From positions 20,836 to 84,835 of the forward strand of contig DVLT01000055.1 of the NCBI GenBank assembly GCA_018715345.1: a stretch of DNA of 64,000 nt, written 5' to 3'. Origin of the DNA: Candidatus Onthocola gallistercoris. Its GTDB lineage: Bacteria; Bacillota; Clostridia; Lachnospirales; Lachnospiraceae. The notes beneath the pieces were generated by a model that saw nothing but the letters and a program-made list of their open reading frames with translations, did no database searches and was not told where the DNA came from. A program made the translations under genes and the position numbers. The stretch's first letter is position 1. The number at the start of each line of letters is the position of its first letter. Below, one piece after another: positions 48,660-56,809 of the stretch.

Positions 48660-49562
48660 CTATTTTCTATCTGCTATCGGCACAAAGCCTTCTCCCAGTA
48701 TTTCTCTCACTTCACTGACCATGACAAACGCATCCGGATCTGTTTCCCGGATGATCCGCCGTAACACGCCATATTCCCGTTTTCTGGCGGCGCACAGGAT
48801 GATATCCTGCGTCTCCTGGGTATAGGCCCCTTCCGCCTTTAAAAAAGTAGCGCCCCTGTCCAACTCCTGAAAAATAACCTGGGATATGAGCCGAGCTTTC
48901 CGTGAAATGATGATGAACAATTCTCCCTGAACGCTACCGTATATCATGCCATCGATGACTTTCCCCTGGCAAAACAGAGCGATCAGTCCAAATAGCGCGC
49001 TTTCTATATTTCCAAAAACAAGGATGGACAGGGCCAGGACGATACAATCTGTGAACATGATCAATTTTCCCAAAGCCACATGGGGAAATTTCATCCGAAT
49101 GAGAAAAGAAAGAATATCGGTACCCCCTGTGGAGGATCCTCTCAGGAAGATCATCCCCAGGCCAGCTCCAGACAAAAGTCCGCCGAATACAGACCCAAGA
49201 AACCGTTCACCCGTATAGACCGGGATCCAGGGCCGTACGACCCAATCCAGCATAAACATGCTGAATACGGCCACCCGAAGGGTACGGAGGGTAAAATCTT
49301 TTCCCAGATAACGCCATGCCAGAAAAAGCAGGGGAATATTGAACACAAAAGCCGCCAGACCTATGGGCACCTCCCACATATATCCGGCCATGATGGCCAG
49401 TCCGGAGACACCTCCCGGCGCGATATGCGCCGCATCTGCAAAACAATAAATACCCACCGCAGTGACAAAGCTGCCGCCAATTTCCCACAATATATCGACG
49501 CCCGTCTTTTTCCATATATATTCCCTGTCCAAAATATTTCCTCCTTTTGACGACACCTCCAA
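48660..49562 (-). CDS. YitT family membrane protein (DUF2179)
   Basis: FADAAHIAPGGVSGLAIMAGYM, LRGSSTGGTDILSFLI; likely TTG start near 49529 after SD AAAGGAGG. Confidence 0.9.
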   Translation of the reverse strand: MEVSSKGGNILDREYIWKKTGVDILWEIGGSFVTAVGIYCFADAAHIAPGGVSGLAIMAGYMWEVPIGLAAFVFNIPLLFLAWRYLGKDFTLRTLRVAVFSMFMLDWVVRPWIPVYTGERFLGSVFGGLLSGAGLGMIFLRGSSTGGTDILSFLIRMKFPHVALGKLIMFTDCIVLALSILVFGNIESALFGLIALFCQGKVIDGMIYGSVQGELFIIISRKARLISQVIFQELDRGATFLKAEGAYTQETQDIILCAARKREYGVLRRIIRETDPDAFVMVSEVREILGEGFVPIADRK

Positions 49563-49725
49563 TGATCCTTGATTAGTATTTCCTATTATATCGAAAATAA
49601 CGACATACGGCCAGTTTTCTTTTAACCGAATATTGCCAAATATCCGGTTATCATTTATAGTAAGGATAGCAATGCCGAAAGGCCGACTTTTGTCTGCCCT
49701 TCCGGCTATAAATCAAGGAGGAAAA

Positions 49726-50946
49726 ATGAAGAAAAATATCATCATCGGTCAGTCCGGCGGTCCCACCGCTGTCATCAATGGCAGTCTGTATGGAGCTGTA
49801 ACAAAAGGACTTCAGCACTCGGAATCCATCGGCCGTGTTTACGGTATGATCAACGGCATTGAAGGTTTTCTTCTTGGCAACTATATGGATATGTCCGAAT
49901 TAGCGGATGACGACAGTCTGGAACGGCTGCGCGTCACACCAGGCGCTTATCTTGGTTCCTGCCGTTATAAACTTCCTGAAGACCTGGGTGATCCGGTATA
50001 CCCCCAGATTTTTGAAAAATTCCAGGAACTGGATATTGAATATTTCTTCTATATCGGCGGGAATGACTCCATGGATACGGTAAGTAAGCTGTCCCGGTAC
50101 GCAAAAACCGTCAACAGTCCTTTAAGAGTGATCGGCATACCGAAAACGATTGATAATGATCTGATAAAAACCGACCATACCCCCGGTTTCGGAAGCGCCG
50201 CAAAGTATGTGGCCACAATGGTCCGGGAGATGAGTCTGGACGTCTCCGGCTATAAAAACACTCCATCCATCACCATTGTGGAGATCATGGGCCGCCATGC
50301 CGGGTGGCTCACCGGCGCCAGCGCATTGGCCCGCAAACATAAAAACGACAATCCGCTGCTGATCTATCTGCCGGAAACGGTTTTTGACATCGACACCTTT
50401 TTCGCCCAAGCCAAAAAGGCCCTCGCCATCACGCCCAATGTACTGGTCTGTATCTCTGAAGGTATACGGGATGCTGACGGAAAATTTATCTGTGAGTACA
50501 GCGGCGCCACCGGCACAGATACCTTTGGCCATAAAGAACTGGCCGGCGCCGGAAAATACCTGGAAAACCTCATCCGTTCAAAGTTTGGCATAAAGGTCCG
50601 TTCTGTGGAACTGAACATCTGCCAACGCTGTTCCTCTTCCTGTCTGTCTGCCACGGATCTCCAGGAAGCCATACAGGCTGGCGCCTTTGCGGTGGAAGCA
50701 GCTCTGGCCGGGGAAACCGGCAAGATGGTCACCTTTGTACGGGAAAGTGATACCCCCTATGCTCTTTCCTTCTCCCTTTCCGATGTGAATGAGATATGTA
50801 ACGCAGAAAAGAAAGTACCTCTGGATTGGATCACACCGGATGGCTGTGATGTCACCGAGGCATTTCTCACCTATGCCCGACCTCTGATCCAAGGTGAGGA
50901 GGAGGTCCCGCATAAAGACGGCCTGCCGGATTTCATTTATCGCTGA
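49726..50946 (+). CDS. pfp: 6-phosphofructokinase, probably PPi-dependent type
   Basis: IIIGQSGGPTAVINGSLYG, GGNDSMDT, PKTIDNDLIKTDHTPGFGSAAKY; SD AAGGAGG before ATG 49726. Confidence 0.9.
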   Translation: MKKNIIIGQSGGPTAVINGSLYGAVTKGLQHSESIGRVYGMINGIEGFLLGNYMDMSELADDDSLERLRVTPGAYLGSCRYKLPEDLGDPVYPQIFEKFQELDIEYFFYIGGNDSMDTVSKLSRYAKTVNSPLRVIGIPKTIDNDLIKTDHTPGFGSAAKYVATMVREMSLDVSGYKNTPSITIVEIMGRHAGWLTGASALARKHKNDNPLLIYLPETVFDIDTFFAQAKKALAITPNVLVCISEGIRDADGKFICEYSGATGTDTFGHKELAGAGKYLENLIRSKFGIKVRSVELNICQRCSSSCLSATDLQEAIQAGAFAVEAALAGETGKMVTFVRESDTPYALSFSLSDVNEICNAEKKVPLDWITPDGCDVTEAFLTYARPLIQGEEEVPHKDGLPDFIYR

Positions 50947-50989
50947 TATATCCTGACCGTCTTTCATGGCGCAGATCATTTCAGAGAAA

Positions 50990-51034
50990 AAAGTGCTGTC
51001 CGCCCATTTTCATGGGCCGAGACAGCACTTTTAT
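50990..51034. terminator. Bidirectional terminator
   Basis: AAGTGCTGTCcGCCCATtttcATGGGCcGAGACAGCACTTTT. Confidence 0.75.
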
Positions 51035-51039
51035 ATTTT

Positions 51040-51633
51040 TTATCCCATAATACCAATTTCATCGGGCACGATCACTTTTGCCTCTGTACATGCCAGTATG
51101 TCCTCTACCGTGTATCCGGGAGCCAGTTCCTTTAGCACCAACCCTTCCGGACTCACCTGGAAATAGCACCTTTCCGTGACGATGTCTGTCACACATTTAG
51201 CGCCTGTAAGGGGCAGCGTACATTTTTTCAGGATTTTCGATCTTCCGCTCTTCTCGCAATGATCCGTGGCCACAATGATCCGTTTAACTCCCGCGCACAG
51301 ATCCATGGCGCCGCCCATCCCCGGGACCAGCTTTCCTGGTATGGTCCAGTTGGCGATATTCCCCTCTTCATCCACCTGAAGGGTTCCCAGCACTGCCGCA
51401 TCGATATGTCCACCCCGGATATAGGCAAAAGAGGTCTCATGGTCACATACGCTTCCGCCTTTTATGACAGACGCAGGCTGTCCGCCGGCATCAATGACGT
51501 CGATGTCCTCTTCGCCCCATTTGGGTGTGGCGCCGCTGCCACATGGGACACAGATATCTCTTTTCACCGGTTCTCTCATAAACCATATCGATGATCGGCG
51601 CCGGAACATCGATCTCTTCCGGTCCCAGCTCAC
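51040..51633 (-). pseudogene. CoA-transferase beta subunit, N-terminally truncated (AtoA-like)
   Basis: Recognisable only from ATPKWGEEDIDVIDAGGQPASVIKGGS onward; upstream region containing the catalytic SENG motif is absent and the junction is out of frame with the alpha subunit. Confidence 0.75.
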
Positions 51634-52219
51634 CGACTTCCACGATCTCTTCCACTTCCACGATGACCCAATCTGCTGCCATGGCCATCGTACTATTGGT
51701 GGCTCTTGAATTCATTCGGAAGGAAATATTCCCAGCCGTGTCCGCCTTTGTCGCCTTGATCAAGGCCACATCGGCACGAAGGGGCAGTTCCAACAAATAC
51801 TCTTTGCCATTGATGGTCAGCTTTTCTTTCCCCTTTTCCACATCTGTGCCAAGACCAGTCAGTGTCAGGCAGCCTCCAAGTCCAGCTTCCCCGCACCGGA
51901 TCCGTTCTGCAAATGTGCCCTGGGGGCTGAACTCGATCTCCAGTTCTCCGGCAAACATCTGGTCTCTGGCGACCGGATTCAAGCCGATATGGGTGGTGAT
52001 CAGGCTTTTTACCCGTTTTTCATTGATAAGCCTTCCCACGCCCTGATCCGGCATGCCCGCCGATACCGCGATGGCGTGGATGTCTGTCACACCTTTCTCC
52101 AGCATACCGCTTATGATCTCTTCTGCCGAAAATTCACCATGCCAGTCCCCGAACATGATCGTCTGGCCACTTTTGATCTTCTCAAGAGCCTCTTCTCTTG
52201 TCACTACTTTTGACTTCAC
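51491..52219 (-). CDS. CoA-transferase alpha subunit (AtoD-like), altered C-terminus
   Basis: FSPQGTFAERIRCGEAGLGGCLTLTGLGTDVEKG...DVALIKATKADTAGNISFR...AMAADWVIVEVEEIVEVGELGPEEIDVPAPIID, then runs into beta-subunit DNA in another frame. Confidence 0.82.
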   Translation of the reverse strand: MKSKVVTREEALEKIKSGQTIMFGDWHGEFSAEEIISGMLEKGVTDIHAIAVSAGMPDQGVGRLINEKRVKSLITTHIGLNPVARDQMFAGELEIEFSPQGTFAERIRCGEAGLGGCLTLTGLGTDVEKGKEKLTINGKEYLLELPLRADVALIKATKADTAGNISFRMNSRATNSTMAMAADWVIVEVEEIVEVGELGPEEIDVPAPIIDMVYERTGEKRYLCPMWQRRHTQMGRRGHRRH

Positions 52220-52275
52220 TTTCTTCCCTCCTCCGGTTTCCTTGCGATACTCTGATCCTCCTTAACGCATCCTTG

Positions 52276-52992
52276 TCATTCGCCTTTAAACTCTGCTTTT
52301 CTTTTCTCGATAAACGCTTTGACACCTTCTATAAAATCCTTTGATGCCGCGCATTCCCCCTGCGTTGGTATCTCGCATTCATCCAAATATTTCTTGTAAT
52401 CATAAAATGCAGCCTGGTATATCTGTTTTTTGATATTTTTGTAAGAAAGCAGCGGCCCTGCGGCAAATCTTCTCGCCAGCTTCATGACCGCATCATCCAG
52501 TTCTTCTGCAGGCACCACATCATAGACGATCCCGGCATCCTTTGCTTCCGCCGCCTTCAAAGGCTGTCCTGTGGCGCACAACTCCATGGCCCGCTGAGCC
52601 CCCAGACTCTTTACGAGAAGATATGTACCGCCAGTATCCGGTACCAAGCCCAGATTGACAAAAGCCATGATAAATTTGGCATTATCCGAACATACGACAA
52701 AATCTGCCGAAAACGCCAGGCTGACTCCAGCGCCTGCAGCAGCGCCGCTCACCTGGGCAATGACCAGTTTGCTCATTTTCTTCAGACCATTTGGCACATT
52801 CCCCACCTTATCAAACAGGGAATCCATGTTCACTTCGCCGCCCTGTTGGATGATATTGTAAAAATATCCGATGTCACCGCCCGCCGAAAATGCCTTCGGC
52901 ATACCTTTAAGGACAACAACCTTTACCTGGGGATCTATTTCAAAAGTCACAGGACTTAAAAAAATAGAGTTACCCCCAGAAGGAATATCCAA
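52276..52992 (-). pseudogene. Enoyl-CoA hydratase/isomerase, apparently 5'-truncated
   Basis: Crotonase fold motifs (AFSAGGDIGYFYN, GAAAGAGVSLAFSADFVV, GLVPDTGGTYLL); homology appears to begin at EIDPQVKVVVLKG; the assigned TTG start lies in a terminator-like hairpin. Confidence 0.65.
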
Positions 52993-53020
52993 CGATCCTT
53001 CCGGGATAACTCTATCCGTT
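52950..53020 (-). terminator. Long hairpin + T7 inside the nominal 5' end of the crotonase ORF
   Basis: Minus strand ATAGAGTTAtCCCggAAGGA...TCCTTctGGGggTAACTCTATTTTTTT. Confidence 0.7.
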
Positions 53021-53117
53021 TTTTATGATCTTCATCCTGACTACGTTCCCATCTGCCGGAAAATAGGATTCCCGGACAATAGAGGCAGCCGCCGGTATGT
53101 AATGACTGTATCCACTG

Positions 53118-53393
53118 TTAAAGCAGCATGCCCTCGATCTCTTCCGAGGTCAGCACATCTTCCAGTTCATTCATGACCTTCTGCTCATCCGGTCCGTCAC
53201 ACATGAGGACAATCTCATCTCCGCACTTGATGGTTGCGGATACAATGTTCAAAATACTGTTCACATTGATCTCTTTATACTGGAAAAAGATCCGTGCTTT
53301 ACAGTTATACTGTCCACAAATCTTCGCCAGCTGTGTTGCCGGAAGCAGATGTAAACCACACTTTAATTTTACAGTAACCTTCTTTTCGATCAT
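53118..53393 (-). CDS. HPr-family phosphocarrier variant
   Basis: MIEKKVTVKLKCGLHLLPATQLAKICG...VNSILNIVSATIKCGDEIVLMCDGPDE; HPr-like length and His-loop but GLHLLPA instead of GLHARPA. Confidence 0.8.
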   Translation of the reverse strand: MIEKKVTVKLKCGLHLLPATQLAKICGQYNCKARIFFQYKEINVNSILNIVSATIKCGDEIVLMCDGPDEQKVMNELEDVLTSEEIEGMLL

Positions 53394-53562
53394 CTCTCTC
53401 ACCCCATTTTTGATATATTCCATTTTACCACTTTCCTGGCAAACAGCAAGCCTTTTTTGGCTACTTTTCACAAAGACTATTGACAGTTCTCCCGTTTCAT
53501 CTTATGATAAAACAGTGCAAAACGAAACAAAACATGACGATATTTTATATCAGGAGGGAACC

Positions 53563-54435
53563 TTGAAGAAAATAATCGCAACATTTTGTACATTAAGCCT
53601 GCTCATCGGCGCACTGGCCGGATGCAGCGCCACCAGCGAAACCCAGAGTACGACTTCTGCCGATACATCGGCCGAAGAAACGACCGCGGAAACAGCCGGA
53701 GGATCCACTGCCGGCACTGCCGAAGAAACGGAGATCCAGGTTTTTATCGCTGCCAGTCTTTCTGAAGCCATGACGGAGATCGCTGCAGAATATAACAAGG
53801 AACATCCGGAAGTGACCATCACTTACAATGCGGACAGTTCCGGCACCTTGATGCAGCAGATCGAAGAAGGTTTTGAATGTGATCTGTTCTTCTCCGCTTC
53901 CACAGATGAGGTGGATGAACTGAATGAACAAGGTTATGTGATGGACGGTTCCATCAAACAACTGCTGGAAAACTCGGTCGTCCTCATCTCAGCCAAAGAC
54001 AGCGGTACAGCCGTTACCGGTTTTGAGAATATCACCGATGCGGCCAATCTTGCTCTGGCCGGCGAAAGCGTCCCTGTGGGCAAGTATTCCAGAGAGATCT
54101 TCACCAACCTGGGTATTTACGATGACGTTATGTCCATGGAGATCAATGAGTGCAAGAACGTGACCGCTGTTAAGGAAGCGGTCAAAGAAGGCGCTAACGA
54201 GGTGGGAACCGTTTACTACTCCGATGCTTACTCTGTCAAAGACGATGTGGATATCATCGCCAGCGCTGACAGTAGCCTTTTGGACACGCCCATCATCTAT
54301 CCGGCAGCGTTGATCAAAAACGATCAGGCCGACGAAGCACAGACAGCAGCGGCAGAAGCCTTCCTTGAATATCTTTCTTCCGATACGGCAAAACAGATCT
54401 TTTCCGATTATATGTTTATCATTCACGAGGAATAA
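53563..54435 (+). CDS. modA: Molybdate ABC transporter substrate-binding lipoprotein
   Basis: TTG start with SD CAGGAGGG; lipobox LAGCSA; FIAASLSEAMTEIAAEYNKEHPEVTITYNADSSGTLMQQIEEG. ORF track start at 53128 is an artefact of an open frame. Confidence 0.92.
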   Translation: MKKIIATFCTLSLLIGALAGCSATSETQSTTSADTSAEETTAETAGGSTAGTAEETEIQVFIAASLSEAMTEIAAEYNKEHPEVTITYNADSSGTLMQQIEEGFECDLFFSASTDEVDELNEQGYVMDGSIKQLLENSVVLISAKDSGTAVTGFENITDAANLALAGESVPVGKYSREIFTNLGIYDDVMSMEINECKNVTAVKEAVKEGANEVGTVYYSDAYSVKDDVDIIASADSSLLDTPIIYPAALIKNDQADEAQTAAAEAFLEYLSSDTAKQIFSDYMFIIHEE

Positions 54436-54438
54436 TCT

Positions 54439-55140
54439 ATGGATTTAGACAGTATACTTTCGTCACTTGACTGGAGTCCGCTGTTCATATCCTTAAAAAC
54501 CGGTTTTGCGGCCACGCTGATCTCCTTTTTCCTGGGGATCGGCGCCGCATCGCTGGTGCTTCGGATATCGCCCCGGCTCCGGGCTGTCATCGACAGCATC
54601 CTTACGCTTCCTTTGGTCCTGCCGCCTACTGTGGCCGGATTTTTTTTGCTGTTATTATTCAGTGTGAGGCGGCCTTTTGGCTCTTTTCTCCTGGAAACTT
54701 TTAACATCCGTATCATCCAGTCCTGGACAGGGTGTGTGATCGCGGCGACGGTCATCGCATTTCCCCTCATGTACCGGAATGCCAGAGGCGCCTTTGAACA
54801 GGTGGACATCAATATCATCCATGCCGGACGTACTCTTGGGCTGTCCGAATGGACTATTTTCTGGAAGATCACCCTTCCGGCAGCCGCGCCGGGGATTTTG
54901 TCCGGCACTGTGCTCACCTTTGCCCGGGCCATGGGCGAATACGGCGCCACCTCCATGCTGGCCGGCAATATACTTGGAAAAACAAGCACCATATCCCAGA
55001 CTATTGCCATGGTCATGCAGGATGGCAACTATGCCAAAGCCGGTGTCTGGACCGGTATTGTCATCATCATCGCGTTTATCATCCTGTGGATCATGAATAA
55101 AGTGGGATCAAGGAAAACTTATCAGAAAGGCTGGTGGTAA
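54439..55140 (+). CDS. modB: Molybdate ABC transporter permease
   Basis: LPLVLPPTVAGFFLLLLF, ARTLGLSEWTIFWKITLPAAAPGILSG, RAMGEYGATSMLAGN (EAA loop and ModB signature). Confidence 0.95.
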   Translation: MDLDSILSSLDWSPLFISLKTGFAATLISFFLGIGAASLVLRISPRLRAVIDSILTLPLVLPPTVAGFFLLLLFSVRRPFGSFLLETFNIRIIQSWTGCVIAATVIAFPLMYRNARGAFEQVDINIIHAGRTLGLSEWTIFWKITLPAAAPGILSGTVLTFARAMGEYGATSMLAGNILGKTSTISQTIAMVMQDGNYAKAGVWTGIVIIIAFIILWIMNKVGSRKTYQKGWW

Positions 55141-55141
55141 T

Positions 55142-56209
55142 ATGGCTCTGGAAGTCTCCATACATAAACAACTGAAGGACTTTTCCTTGGACGTGGAATT
55201 CTCCACAGATAACGGATCCCTTGGCATACTGGGCGCTTCCGGCTGCGGAAAAAGTATGACTTTAAAATGTATCGCCGGCATAGAAAAACCCGATTCCGGC
55301 TATATCCGCTTAAACGGCCAGACTCTGTTTGACAGCAAGGCGCGTATCAATCTTCCGCCCAGGAAACGTAATGTGGGTTATCTGTTCCAGAATTACGCGC
55401 TTTTCCCCACCATGACTGTTCGGGAAAACATCGGCATATCCGTATCCGGCCCAAACAAAAAAGATAAGGTGGACACTTTTTTGAAACGATTCCAGCTGGA
55501 AAAGTTGGAAAAACGTTATCCCAGCGAATTATCCGGCGGCGAACAGCAGCGCACCGCCCTGGCACGGATGATGATCCGTTCGCCAAAACTTCTGATGTTT
55601 GACGAACCCTTTTCTGCCCTGGATGCATGGCTCAAGGATCAGCTGCTCCGTCAATTTTCCAATCTTTTTTCCGAATACACCGGCGACATACTCATCGTAT
55701 CCCATAACCGGGATGAGATCTATCAGCTGAGCCAGCGTCTGGCCATCATGGGAAACGGTACATTCATCACCACCGGTACAACGGAAGATGTGTTTAAAAA
55801 CCCCCGGACTGTGGGCGGCGCCCGGCTCACCGGATGTAAAAATATCTCCTCCGTGCGCAAAGTGGATGCCCATCACTACGAAGCCGTTGACTGGGGGCTG
55901 ACGCTTTACGTGGGGGAACCGCCCCTCATCAACCCGGAAAGTGTGGGTATACGAGCCCATGATCTGATCGTACGCAAAGAAACAAAGGGAACTCAGGCGG
56001 CGCCGAATACATTTTGTCTGCGTTGTGCCGAGCATATGGAAACCCCCTTTGAGGACATCTTCCTGCTGACGTCCGATCCTTCATCCGCTCAGCCTTTATG
56101 GTGGAAAAGGGCCAAGACATCCGCTCAGAAAGAGACCTATCCGACAGATACATCCTATAGTGTCACCCTTCCTGAAGCGGATCTGATCTGGTTGGAGGAC
56201 CGACTCTGA
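55142..56209 (+). CDS. modC: Molybdate ABC transporter ATP-binding protein
   Basis: LGASGCGKSMTLKCIAG, LSGGEQQRTALARMM, LLMFDEPFSALD; follows modB by 1 nt. Confidence 0.93.
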   Translation: MALEVSIHKQLKDFSLDVEFSTDNGSLGILGASGCGKSMTLKCIAGIEKPDSGYIRLNGQTLFDSKARINLPPRKRNVGYLFQNYALFPTMTVRENIGISVSGPNKKDKVDTFLKRFQLEKLEKRYPSELSGGEQQRTALARMMIRSPKLLMFDEPFSALDAWLKDQLLRQFSNLFSEYTGDILIVSHNRDEIYQLSQRLAIMGNGTFITTGTTEDVFKNPRTVGGARLTGCKNISSVRKVDAHHYEAVDWGLTLYVGEPPLINPESVGIRAHDLIVRKETKGTQAAPNTFCLRCAEHMETPFEDIFLLTSDPSSAQPLWWKRAKTSAQKETYPTDTSYSVTLPEADLIWLEDRL

Positions 56210-56248
56210 TACGGATACTTTTCCTGCTCATGGAATAAAGAAAAAACA

Positions 56249-56298
56249 AGGCCATCCGGTCCGCTGTCTTGCATTCGGGTCGGATGGCCTTGTCTTAT
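56249..56298. terminator. Terminator hairpin after modC
   Basis: CAAGGCCATCCGgtccgc...cattcgggtCGGATGGCCTTG. Confidence 0.65.
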
Positions 56299-56312
56299 CG
56301 TCCTCTATTCAT

Positions 56313-56795
56313 CTATTCATCTTTTTGATCCCCGTTCTTTTTTGGCTGCCGCGAAAGCCTCAACATATAGCTGTAAACAAAGGACATCCACAGCGCAGCA
56401 TAAAAACTTTTCAGGACCAGTTCCAGCAGATTCCGGGGGCTTCCGGAAAAAATGCTGATGTTGTTGCTGACGGGAATACTCATGGGAATGATAACCTGCA
56501 TGACAACAACCGAAATAAGGGTAAACTGGTTCAGATACTGCTTCTGTTTTTCAGTAAACGATTTCGTATCCACACCCACAAACAGATACTTACCGGCTGC
56601 CGTGGAAATAAGCACCATCAGTACCAGGACAACCACGACCATGCCCGCATTCTGCGCCCACTGGGTGGACACCGGAAGATGGGAGGCCAGTGCGCTGATC
56701 CCAACACTTACTCCATAAAGCGCCACCATTGCCACAAATATTTTTGCCATAAATACAGCGATCTTACCCAAATCTTTCATCTTTTCATCCTCCAA
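56313..56795 (-). CDS. Hypothetical membrane protein
   Basis: 160-aa ORF with four hydrophobic segments; overlapped spacing with potC-potD fusion. Confidence 0.65.
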   Translation of the reverse strand: MEDEKMKDLGKIAVFMAKIFVAMVALYGVSVGISALASHLPVSTQWAQNAGMVVVVLVLMVLISTAAGKYLFVGVDTKSFTEKQKQYLNQFTLISVVVMQVIIPMSIPVSNNISIFSGSPRNLLELVLKSFYAALWMSFVYSYMLRLSRQPKKNGDQKDE

Positions 56796-56809
56796 TATGT
56801 ACCAGAATA

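Noticed and set aside
53128-53562. N-terminal extension of the modA ORF as listed
   Set aside because: Runs antisense through the HPr-like gene and intergenic DNA; the SD plus TTG start at 53563 followed by a lipoprotein signal peptide is far more plausible.
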